From NCBI RefSeq assembly GCF_014779715.1, contig NZ_JACXYU010000018.1:46732-110731 (forward strand): DNA of 64,000 nt, written 5' to 3'. The notes under the pieces were generated by a model that was not told the origin of the DNA, ran no database searches, and worked only from the letters and a program-made list of their open reading frames with translations. This DNA comes from Streptomyces chumphonensis (lineage in GTDB: Bacteria > Actinomycetota > Actinomycetes > Streptomycetales > Streptomycetaceae). Each line of letters opens with the position of its first letter. Within the stretch, counting starts at the first letter, position 1. Shown here one piece after another: positions 24,769 through 32,003 of this stretch. Position numbers and translations under genes: made by a program.

Positions 24769-26051
24769 GCGTCGACCTTCTTACCCTCGGTCTTGCCCTC
24801 AGGGGCGTCGGTGGTGGTGTCGGTGGGCGCGACGGCGCCGCGGGCGGAGGAGGTGCCCACCTGGCTGAAGTCGTAGGCGGTCTCCGCGTGGAACGCCTGG
24901 TCCACACCGGCCACCTCGTCGTCCTCGTCTGCGCGCAGGCCCATCGTCACATCGACGAGCTTGGCCAGCAGCCACGTCACGACGAAGGTGAAGGCCATGA
25001 CGGAGAAGGCGCCGAGCGCCTGCTTGCCGAACTGCGCGAGACCGCCGCCCTCGGTCGCGAGGAACCCGACCATCAGGGTGCCGATGAGTCCGCCGACGAG
25101 GTGGACGCCGACGACGTCGAGGGAGTCGTCGTAGTTGAGCTTGAACTTCCAGCTGACGGCCCAGGAGCAGACCAGGCCGGCGACGAGACCGATGGCGATG
25201 GCGCCGAGCGCGTTGACGGCGGCGCCGGCCGGGGTGATCGCGACGAGACCGGCGATGGCACCGGAGGCGGCGCCCAGCGTGGTGAACGCGCCGTGCTTGA
25301 CGCGCTCGTACAGCAGCCAGCCGAGAACGGCCGTGGCGGTGGCGACCTGCGTGTTCAGCGCCATGTTGGCGGCGGTGCCGTCGGCGGCGAGGGCGGAGCC
25401 GGCGTTGAAGCCGAACCAGCCGAACCACAGCAGTGCGGCGCCCAGCAGGACCAGCGGGAGGCTGTGCGGGCGCATGGGCTCCTTCTTGAAGCCGATGCGC
25501 TTGCCGACGACGAGGACGGCCGCGAGGGCGCCGACGCCGGCGTTGATGTGGACGGCCGTGCCGCCCGCGAAGTCGATGACCCCCATGTCGAAGAGCCAGC
25601 CGCCCTCGGCCCACACCCAGTGCGCCACCGGGAAGTAGACGACGCTGACCCAGATCGTGATGAAGACCGCCCACGCGCTGAACTTCACGCGGTCGGCGAG
25701 CGCACCGCTCATCAGCGCCGGCGTGATCACGGCGAACATCATCTGGAACAGGACGAAGGCGAAGACGGGGATGCCCTCGTCGCCGCCGGTGAGGGTGTCC
25801 GCGTCGATGCCCCGCAGACCGACGAACTCCAGGCTGCCGATGATCCCCCCGGAATCAGCGCCGAACGAGAGCGAGTAGCCGAACAGGATGTAGAGCACGC
25901 TGACGATGCCGAGCGCGATGAAGCTCATCATCAGCATGTTGAGCGCGCTCTTCACCCGGACCATGCCGCCGTAGAAGAAGGCCAGTCCAGGGGTCATCAG
26001 CATGACCAGCGCTGCGCTGATCAGGACGAAAGCGGTATCCGCGCCGTTCAA
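24765..26051 (-). CDS. amtB: Ammonium transporter AmtB
   Basis: Membrane channel for ammonium. The 428-residue product begins VNGADTAFVLISAALVMLMT and has eleven hydrophobic segments with family signatures (FFYGGMVRVKSALNM, FAGGTAVHINAGVGALA with the pore His, VVGVHLVGGLIGTL with the second His). A charged Glu/Asp/Thr tail follows. First gene of amtB-glnK-glnD; a GlnR box lies 77-114 bases upstream, consistent with nitrogen-starvation activation. Confidence 0.97.
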   Translation of the reverse strand: MNGADTAFVLISAALVMLMTPGLAFFYGGMVRVKSALNMLMMSFIALGIVSVLYILFGYSLSFGADSGGIIGSLEFVGLRGIDADTLTGGDEGIPVFAFVLFQMMFAVITPALMSGALADRVKFSAWAVFITIWVSVVYFPVAHWVWAEGGWLFDMGVIDFAGGTAVHINAGVGALAAVLVVGKRIGFKKEPMRPHSLPLVLLGAALLWFGWFGFNAGSALAADGTAANMALNTQVATATAVLGWLLYERVKHGAFTTLGAASGAIAGLVAITPAGAAVNALGAIAIGLVAGLVCSWAVSWKFKLNYDDSLDVVGVHLVGGLIGTLMVGFLATEGGGLAQFGKQALGAFSVMAFTFVVTWLLAKLVDVTMGLRADEDDEVAGVDQAFHAETAYDFSQVGTSSARGAVAPTDTTTDAPEGKTEGKKVDA

Positions 26052-26127
26052 TGTGGACGTCTCCTCGTGTCACGACCCGTGGGGGAGGGCTCTGGGGCTG
26101 GGGATGTCCACAGCGTGCTGGCGCGCG

Positions 26128-26165
26128 GTTTCCTGTGATGCGCCTCGCTGTTTCGCGGCCGTGAC
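26128..26165 (-). promoter_or_regulatory. GlnR box upstream of amtB
   Basis: On the minus strand GTCAC-N6-GAAAC-N6-GCGCA-N6-GAAAC runs from 26165 to 26128. Three of the four 5-mers match the actinobacterial GlnR consensus (gTnAC-N6-GaAAC repeated) with exact six-base spacing; only the third is degenerate. GlnR activation of amtB is established in S. coelicolor. Confidence 0.75.
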
Positions 26166-26417
26166 GAAGAAGGCGGCTGTGTTACGTCCGGATGAACGGG
26201 GGAACCGGCAGGTGCTCACACGCCCGGCGCCGGGCCCCTTACGCGCGGGTACGCCCGTTCGGGTGCGGCCGGGCGGAAACGAGCAGGCCGACCGCGCCCC
26301 CGCCCGGGGGACCTGACGTGGAGGAGCCGTGTCGGGTGCTTCGGGGCGGGCACGCGGTCGGCGGTCTTCGGGGGCGCGGCCGGGCGGCGGTGTAGACGAC
26401 CGCGACCGTCCGGGACG
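26166..26417. other. Spacer between nsdA and the amtB control region
   Basis: No coding frame or strong dyad is seen in this stretch. A single DnaA-like ATGTCCACA (one mismatch) lies nearby at about 26104-26112, between the GlnR box and the amtB start. Confidence 0.35.
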
Positions 26418-27929
26418 TCAGACGGCGATCGCGGCTTCGGCGGCGGGCAGCTCGCCCGGCAGCCGTTCGGCGAGCGCGGCGATCTCGGCGACGTCCGCGA
26501 ACTCGCGGCGGGCGCTGCTGGCCGTCTTCCGGATGCGGGTGTTGACCCGTTCCGAGCGCAGCCGCTTCGCGACGTCGATCGCCTGCCCGGTCCGCGCGGC
26601 GCACGCGTCCGGCTCCCGGCGCAGCAGATGCACGGTGGCGAGCCCGACCAGGTTGAGGGCGAAGGACCGGTGCGGGCCGTGGCCGACCCGGACGCACTCC
26701 TGGCCGAACAGCCGTACCGCCGTCTCCATGGGTTCCAGCGCGAGGGACGCGTAGGTGTGGCTGCGCCCCGCGACGTAGGCGAGGTCGCGGTAGGAGTGCG
26801 CGTTCTCCGCGTTCAGCTCGGCCTCGGAGAAGAAGGAGATCCAGTCGGGCTCGGCCTCCTGCGCCGGGTCCGCGTCGGCGAACGTCTCCACGGCGAGCCG
26901 GACCGCGCGGTGGCACTGCTTGGGCTGGCCGAGGTTGGCGTGGGCCCGCGCCTCCATCGCGTACAGCATGGCCTGCGTCCGGGCCGTGGCGCCGTCGCGA
27001 CCGCCGTACTGGGCGAGGTGGATGAGCTCCAACGCGTCGTCGGGCCGGTTCAGGTGGATCATCTGGCGGGCCATGTTCGACAGGACGTAGGAGCCGAACG
27101 GGCGGTCGCCGGCCTCCTTGGCCGCGTGCAGGGCCAGCACGAAGTACTTCTGCGCGGTGGGCTGGATGCCGACGTCGTAGCTCATCCAGCCCGCCAGCTC
27201 GGCGAGCTGGGCGGTGACGGAGAAGAGCCGGGCCCGCACCGGCTCGGGCCGGCTGTCCTGGAGCAGGTCGGTCACCTCGTGGAGCTGGCCGACCACGGCC
27301 TTGCGCCGCAGGCCGCCCCCGCACTGCGCGTCCCAGCCGCGGAACATCCGCGTCGTCTCCTCCAGCAGCTCCAGCTCCGGCCCGGAGAGCGGCAGGCCGC
27401 GCCGCTGCCCCTGCTGCGGGGGAACGAAGGCCGTCCCCCCGGCCTCCCCCGCGGCCCCGGGGGTGGGCACCAGCCAGCGCTGCATCGGCTCGATGAGGGC
27501 GGGACCGGCCGACATCGCCAGGGACGTGCCGAGGTAGCCGCGCCGCCCCAGCATGAGGTCACTGCGGGAGAACTCGTTGATCATCGCCACCGTCTGGGGG
27601 CCGGCCCAGGGCAGGTCGACGCCGGAGGCCGCCGCCGTCTGCCGGGCCTGCCGCAGCCCCAGGTCCTCCACGGAGACGACGCAGCCGAAGCGCTCGGAGA
27701 ACAGTTCGGACAGGATGCGCGGAATCGGTTCGCGCGGCTGCTCCCCGTCCAGCCAGCGGCGCACGCGCGAGGTGTCCGTGCTGATGTGGTGCGCGCCCAT
27801 CTCCCGCGCGCGCCGGTTCACCTGCCGGGCCAGCTCGCCCTTGGACCAGCCGCTGCGGACGAACCACGAACGGAGCTGTTCGTTCGGGCGCTTCTCAGCC
27901 GAGCCGCCGCTGCCGCCGTTGCCGCCCAC
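26418..27929 (-). CDS. nsdA: Negative regulator of development NsdA
   Basis: NsdA represses sporulation and antibiotic production in S. coelicolor, where it also lies next to amtB. The 503-residue product starts at GTG 27929 (VGGNGGSGGSAEKRPNEQLR), has an N-terminal DNA-binding-like region (WSKGELARQVNRRAREMGAH...TSRVRRWLDGEQP) resembling HTH domains of Streptomyces regulators, and a long TPR-like helical C-terminal half. The frame remains open upstream for over 300 codons but that part looks antisense. It is divergent from the prim-pol gene, sharing a region with an 11-bp inverted repeat. Confidence 0.92.
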   Translation of the reverse strand: MGGNGGSGGSAEKRPNEQLRSWFVRSGWSKGELARQVNRRAREMGAHHISTDTSRVRRWLDGEQPREPIPRILSELFSERFGCVVSVEDLGLRQARQTAAASGVDLPWAGPQTVAMINEFSRSDLMLGRRGYLGTSLAMSAGPALIEPMQRWLVPTPGAAGEAGGTAFVPPQQGQRRGLPLSGPELELLEETTRMFRGWDAQCGGGLRRKAVVGQLHEVTDLLQDSRPEPVRARLFSVTAQLAELAGWMSYDVGIQPTAQKYFVLALHAAKEAGDRPFGSYVLSNMARQMIHLNRPDDALELIHLAQYGGRDGATARTQAMLYAMEARAHANLGQPKQCHRAVRLAVETFADADPAQEAEPDWISFFSEAELNAENAHSYRDLAYVAGRSHTYASLALEPMETAVRLFGQECVRVGHGPHRSFALNLVGLATVHLLRREPDACAARTGQAIDVAKRLRSERVNTRIRKTASSARREFADVAEIAALAERLPGELPAAEAAIAV

Positions 27930-28111
27930 TGGAGGCCCCCAATTTCGTGAAGAAGAACGATGCCCGGTCCGTGCCCCCGTCATACCCCGGAACCGCGCCT
28001 GCGTGGTCAATGCGTGCACCGAAAGTAATCCTACGATCACCAGGGAGGCGAGGGGGAGACGGGAAACGCCACCATTCGCCACCCCTGCGGCAGACGCTAT
28101 CCGGGAGCACG

Positions 28112-28160
28112 CGCGCTTCACTTGGCCTACGCACATCACCACCCGGTCGAGTGAAGCGCG
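28112..28160. promoter_or_regulatory. 11-bp perfect inverted repeat in the nsdA/prim-pol divergent region
   Basis: CGCGCTTCACT (28112-28122) and AGTGAAGCGCG (28150-28160) are exact reverse complements separated by 27 bases; centres of the two arms are 38 bp apart. It is 61 bases before the prim-pol ATG and about 180 bases before nsdA. It could be a two-site operator bound by a looping dimer, or a hairpin in the prim-pol leader. Confidence 0.5.
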
Positions 28161-28220
28161 GGCAAGAGGTACGTGCGGTGCACGGCGTAACCATCGGCCG
28201 GGAGACCCGTTGGAGGGAGC

Positions 28221-28919
28221 ATGGGCTTCACGATCGGCGGCATCCGGGAGTTGCGGGGGCTGCGGCAGACGGCACGCCGGGGTCGCAGGCTCGGCCGGCC
28301 GCAGAACCCGGTGAGCCGCACGGTGGCGGAGTACACCGCGCTGTGGGGCTGGGCGGTCGTTCCCGGAGCCCGTGCCGTGCGCGACGCCGGCCGCACCGTG
28401 TGTTCCTGCGGCGCCCCCGCCTGCCCCGAGCCCGGCGCCCATCCCCTCGCCGCCGTCCCCGAGGTGCCCGCGGGCACGGCACTGGTCGAGGCCGGCCGGG
28501 CCTGGGGCGACGTCCCCGGTGCGGCGCTGCTGCTGCCGACGGGCCGGTCCTTCGACGTCGTCGACGTGCCCGAGGACGTCGGACGGCGGGCGCTGGTGCG
28601 GCTGGAGCGCATGGGGTTGCCGGTCGGTCCCGTCGCCCTCACCCCGCACGGGCGGGCCTGGTTCCTGGTGGCGCCGGGGGCGGCGGCGGAGCTGCCGGGG
28701 CTGCTGGCGCGCACGGGCTGCGACGCGGTCGGCCCCGACCTGCGCTGCCTCGGCCGGGGCGGGTACATCACGGCACCGCCCTCGGACCTCGGCGGCCTCG
28801 GGCCCGTCCGGTGGCTCCGCCCGCCGACGCCTCCGACCGCCGGACGGCCGCCGGAGGCCCGGCTGCTGCTCGGCACGCTGCTCCGACTGACCCGGCGCCT
28901 GTCCGCCGTCCACCCGTAG
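28221..28919 (+). CDS. Bifunctional DNA primase/polymerase N-terminal-domain protein
   Basis: The 232-residue product matches the N-terminal prim-pol family seen in actinobacteria: a CSCGAPACPEPGAHP zinc-like motif, LLLPTGRSFDVVDVPED in place of the usual acidic catalytic strand, and LGRGGYITAPPSDLGGLGPV. The classic hDhD catalytic pair is reduced (DVVDV), so polymerase activity is doubtful. No helicase or other replication partner is near. The ATG follows a GGAGGGAGC sequence. Function unknown. Confidence 0.82.
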   Translation: MGFTIGGIRELRGLRQTARRGRRLGRPQNPVSRTVAEYTALWGWAVVPGARAVRDAGRTVCSCGAPACPEPGAHPLAAVPEVPAGTALVEAGRAWGDVPGAALLLPTGRSFDVVDVPEDVGRRALVRLERMGLPVGPVALTPHGRAWFLVAPGAAAELPGLLARTGCDAVGPDLRCLGRGGYITAPPSDLGGLGPVRWLRPPTPPTAGRPPEARLLLGTLLRLTRRLSAVHP

Positions 28920-28938
28920 CCTCGGGCCTCCCACACGC

Positions 28939-28967
28939 GTGCGGCCGGGCCCACCGCCCGGCCGCAC
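28939..28967. terminator. Bidirectional terminator between prim-pol gene and ftsY
   Basis: GTGCGGCCGGGC (28939-28950) pairs perfectly with GCCCGGCCGCAC (28956-28967), 12 pairs with a five-base loop, centrally placed between two convergent genes. Confidence 0.75.
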
Positions 28968-28973
28968 GGTGCG

Positions 28974-30179
28974 TCAGTCGCCGAGCAGCGCGTCCACGAA
29001 CGCCTCCGGCTCGAAGGGCGCGAGGTCGTCGGGCCCCTCCCCCAGGCCGACCAGCTTCACCGGCACGCCCAGCTCCCGCTGCACGGCGATGACGATGCCG
29101 CCCTTCGCGGTGCCGTCCAGCTTCGTGAGCACGATGCCGGTGATGTTCACGACCTCGGCGAACACGCGCGCCTGCACCAGGCCGTTCTGCCCGGTGGTGG
29201 CGTCCAGGACCAGCAGGACCTCGTCGACGGGGCCCTGCTTCTCCACGACGCGCTTGACCTTGCCGAGTTCGTCCATGAGCCCGGTCTTGGTGTGCAGACG
29301 TCCGGCCGTGTCGATCAGGACGACGTCGGCGCCCTCGGCGGTGCCCTCCTTGACGGCGTCGAACGCGACGGAGGCGGGGTCACCGGCCTCGGGGCCGCGC
29401 ACGGTGCGGGCGCCGACCCGCTCGCCCCACGTCTGGAGCTGGTCTGCGGCGGCCGCGCGGAAGGTGTCGGCCGCGCCGAGCACCACGGACTTCCCGTCGG
29501 CGACGAGGACGCGGGCGAGCTTGCCGGTGGTCGTGGTCTTGCCGGTGCCGTTGACGCCGACGACCAGGACGACACCGGGCCGGTCCACGGCTCCGGAGGT
29601 CTCGGTGTGGACGGTGCGGTCGAGGTCGGTGCCGACGAGGGTCAGCAGTTCCTCCCGCAGCAGGGCGCGCAGTTCCCCGGGGCTGCGGGTGCCGAGCACC
29701 TTGACGCGCTCGCGCAGTCGGTCGACCAGCTCCTGGGTGGGGGTGACGCCGACGTCGGCGGTCAGGAGGGTGTCCTCGACCTCCTCCCAGGTGTCCTCGT
29801 CGAGGTGGTCGCGGGAGAGGAGGGTGAGCAGGCCCTTGCCGAGGGAGGTCTGGGACCGCGAGAGGCGGGCGCGCAGCCGGACGAGTCGGCCGGCGGACGG
29901 CTCGGGGACCTCGACGGGCGGCGGGGGCGCCACCTCCTCGGTGACGGGCGGTGCGTCCGTGACGCCGGGGAGCCCGACCTCGTCGATGGTGCGGCCCGGT
30001 GCCTCGGGGGCGCCCTCGGCCTCCTCGCCGACGTGCGGTTCCCCCGGCGGTGCGGTGGTCGTCGGTGCGTCGCCCTCCGGCGGCGGCACCTCCTTCTTGC
30101 GGCGCCCGCTGACGACGAGCCCGCTGATGACACCGAGGGCGACCACGGCGATGACGACGAGCAGGATGACGATGTCCAT
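28974..30179 (-). CDS. ftsY: SRP receptor FtsY
   Basis: FtsY is the membrane receptor for Ffh. The 401-residue product starts at ATG 30179 with an N-terminal hydrophobic helix (MDIVILLVVIAVVALGVISG), then an acidic Pro/Glu-rich linker, and the NG domain: GVNGTGKTTTTGK P-loop, DTAGRLHTK, and LTKLDGTAKGG. The N-terminal membrane anchor is typical of actinobacterial FtsY. Confidence 0.96.
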   Translation of the reverse strand: MDIVILLVVIAVVALGVISGLVVSGRRKKEVPPPEGDAPTTTAPPGEPHVGEEAEGAPEAPGRTIDEVGLPGVTDAPPVTEEVAPPPPVEVPEPSAGRLVRLRARLSRSQTSLGKGLLTLLSRDHLDEDTWEEVEDTLLTADVGVTPTQELVDRLRERVKVLGTRSPGELRALLREELLTLVGTDLDRTVHTETSGAVDRPGVVLVVGVNGTGKTTTTGKLARVLVADGKSVVLGAADTFRAAAADQLQTWGERVGARTVRGPEAGDPASVAFDAVKEGTAEGADVVLIDTAGRLHTKTGLMDELGKVKRVVEKQGPVDEVLLVLDATTGQNGLVQARVFAEVVNITGIVLTKLDGTAKGGIVIAVQRELGVPVKLVGLGEGPDDLAPFEPEAFVDALLGD

Positions 30180-30273
30180 GGGTTCCCTAGTCTGTCGCCC
30201 GATGTTCCGCTGGGCGGCTGGGCGGCTTGTCGGATGCGCGGCCCGACCAGTATCGGCCATCGCCGGGACGCGA

Positions 30274-30305
30274 CGCTGCCCCGGCTCGGGCGAGCCGGGG
30301 CAGCG
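30274..30305 (-). terminator. Terminator after glcP
   Basis: CGCTGCCCCGGCTC (30274-30287) pairs perfectly with GAGCCGGGGCAGCG (30292-30305) around a four-base loop, 25 bases beyond the glcP stop. Confidence 0.75.
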
Positions 30306-30330
30306 CTGAGGAGAGGGCGGCGGGGTCGGG

Positions 30331-31752
30331 TCAGCCCATCTCCTCCAACGCCTTGCCCTTCGTCTCCGGCACCCACCTGAGGATGAACGGGACGGAGAGC
30401 ACGGCGAAGGCGGTGTAGATCATGTAGGAGCCGGAGAGGTTCCATTCGGAGAGCGAGGGGAAGCTCGCGGTGATCAGCCAGTTGGTGATCCACTGGGCGC
30501 CGGCGGCGACGCCCAAAGCGGCGGCCCGCATGCGGTTCGGGAACATCTCGCCGAGCATCACCCAGACGACGACACCCCACGACAGCGCGAAGAAGAGCAC
30601 GAAGGAGTGCGCGGCGACCAGGGCGACGGCGCCCTGTGCGTCGGGCAGGCTGACGTCGTCGCCGGTGCCCGTCTTGAAGGAGAACGCCCAGGCGGCGACG
30701 GCGAGGGAGATCGCCATGCCGACGGAACCGACCAGGGCGAGCGGCTTGCGGCCCAGCCGGTCCACGAAGATCATCGCGATCACCGTGCCGACGATGTTGA
30801 TGATCGACGTGGTGAAGGAGTAGAGGAACGAGTCGGCGGGGTCGATGCCGACGGACTGCCACAGCGAGGAGCTGTAGTAGAAGATCACGTTGATGCCGAC
30901 GAGTTGCTGGAACATCGACAGGCCGATGCCGACCCACACGATCGGCAGCAGGCCGAAGCGACCGCCGGTGAGGTCCTTCAGGCTCGGCTTGTGCTCCCGG
31001 TGCATCCGGGTGGCGATGCGCGCGACCTCGGCGCGCACGTCCACGCGCTGCGGCTCGACCTGGGCCAGCACGGCCTCGGCCTCGCCGGTGCGGCCCCGGG
31101 CCACCAGGTAGCGCGGCGATTCGGGGATCCGTAGCGCGAGCAGTCCGTAGACGAGCGCGGGCACGATCTCGATGCCGAGCATGAGCTGCCAGGCCTCCAG
31201 CCCGAGCAGCTCTCCGCGCTGCTCGCCGTCGGCGAGGGTGAGCAGTCCGTAGTTGACGAGCTGGGAGCAGGCGATGCCGAGCACGATGGCGGCCTGCTGG
31301 AAGGAGGCGAGCCGCCCGCGGTAGGCGGCGGGGGCGACCTCGGCGATGTAGGCCGGGGCGATGACGGAGGCCATGCCGATGGCCACGCCGCCCAGGGTGC
31401 GCCACACGGCCAGGTCCCACAGGGTGAACGGCAGCATGGAGCCCAGGGCGCTGAGGCCGAAGAACACGGCCGCGAGCCGCATGACCCGCAGACGTCCGAG
31501 GCGGTCGGCCAGGCGCCCGGCGATCATGGCGCCGAGCGCCGCGCCGAGCAGGGCGATGGCGATCACGGCGCCCAGGGTGGCGTCGGAGACGTCGAACTTC
31601 CCCCGGATGCCTTCCACGGCGCCGTTGATCACGGCACTGTCGTAGCCGAAGAGAAAGCCGCCCATGGCGGCCGACGCGGCGATGAAGACGACGTAGGTGA
31701 GCTGCCGGGGCCGCCCTACGGCGTCCGGATCCACCTGCTCGGTGCTGGTCAC
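30331..31752 (-). CDS. glcP: Glucose permease, MFS sugar porter (GlcP)
   Basis: Main facilitator-type glucose uptake system in Streptomyces. The 473-residue product starts at GTG 31752 with AGGAG seven bases before it. It has twelve membrane segments and sugar-porter signatures: GFLFGYDSAVINGA, GRLADRLGR, PESPRYLVARGR, FQQLVGINVIFYYS, and the terminal PETKGKALEEM. It is monocistronic, between smc and ftsY, as in S. coelicolor glcP1. Upstream dyads at 31894-31919 suggest regulation. Confidence 0.92.
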   Translation of the reverse strand: MTSTEQVDPDAVGRPRQLTYVVFIAASAAMGGFLFGYDSAVINGAVEGIRGKFDVSDATLGAVIAIALLGAALGAMIAGRLADRLGRLRVMRLAAVFFGLSALGSMLPFTLWDLAVWRTLGGVAIGMASVIAPAYIAEVAPAAYRGRLASFQQAAIVLGIACSQLVNYGLLTLADGEQRGELLGLEAWQLMLGIEIVPALVYGLLALRIPESPRYLVARGRTGEAEAVLAQVEPQRVDVRAEVARIATRMHREHKPSLKDLTGGRFGLLPIVWVGIGLSMFQQLVGINVIFYYSSSLWQSVGIDPADSFLYSFTTSIINIVGTVIAMIFVDRLGRKPLALVGSVGMAISLAVAAWAFSFKTGTGDDVSLPDAQGAVALVAAHSFVLFFALSWGVVVWVMLGEMFPNRMRAAALGVAAGAQWITNWLITASFPSLSEWNLSGSYMIYTAFAVLSVPFILRWVPETKGKALEEMG

Positions 31753-31862
31753 AGTGGTACTCCTGCGGGCCCGGCCGCGGTGCCGGGCGTGGGGGTGGGT
31801 CGCTGTCCGGTGGTGCACGTCTGCCCGCGACCACCGGCTGTACGCCGGAAACGACTCCGCAG

Positions 31863-31890
31863 ACACTATGCGTTCAAGTTTCGAAGTCAA
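31863..31890 (-). promoter_or_regulatory. Candidate glcP promoter
   Basis: On the minus strand TTGACT (31890-31885) and TAGTGT (31868-31863) are separated by 16 bases. That gives a plausible vegetative promoter with a leader of roughly 105 bases before the glcP GTG. Confidence 0.45.
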
Positions 31891-31893
31891 TAC

Positions 31894-31919
31894 CTCGGAG
31901 AGAACTCTCGATCTCCGAG
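31894..31919. promoter_or_regulatory. 8-bp inverted repeat next to the glcP -35 element
   Basis: CTCGGAGA (31894-31901) and TCTCCGAG (31912-31919) are exact reverse complements with a ten-base spacer. It lies immediately upstream of the candidate -35, a position suited to an activator or repressor. A repeated CGTTCAAG also occurs at about 31871 and 31934. Confidence 0.45.
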
Positions 31920-32003
31920 ACGCCGGATCGCAACGTTCAAGAAATGTAGTGAGGGAGTGTGAGTCCGCTTCCGCCGCGGGGGCCGCTCCACCGAGCCGCC
32001 CGG

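Noticed and set aside
21538..24876. A 1112-codon plus-strand frame opposite glnD
   Set aside because: Antisense shadow of glnD with no recognisable domain.
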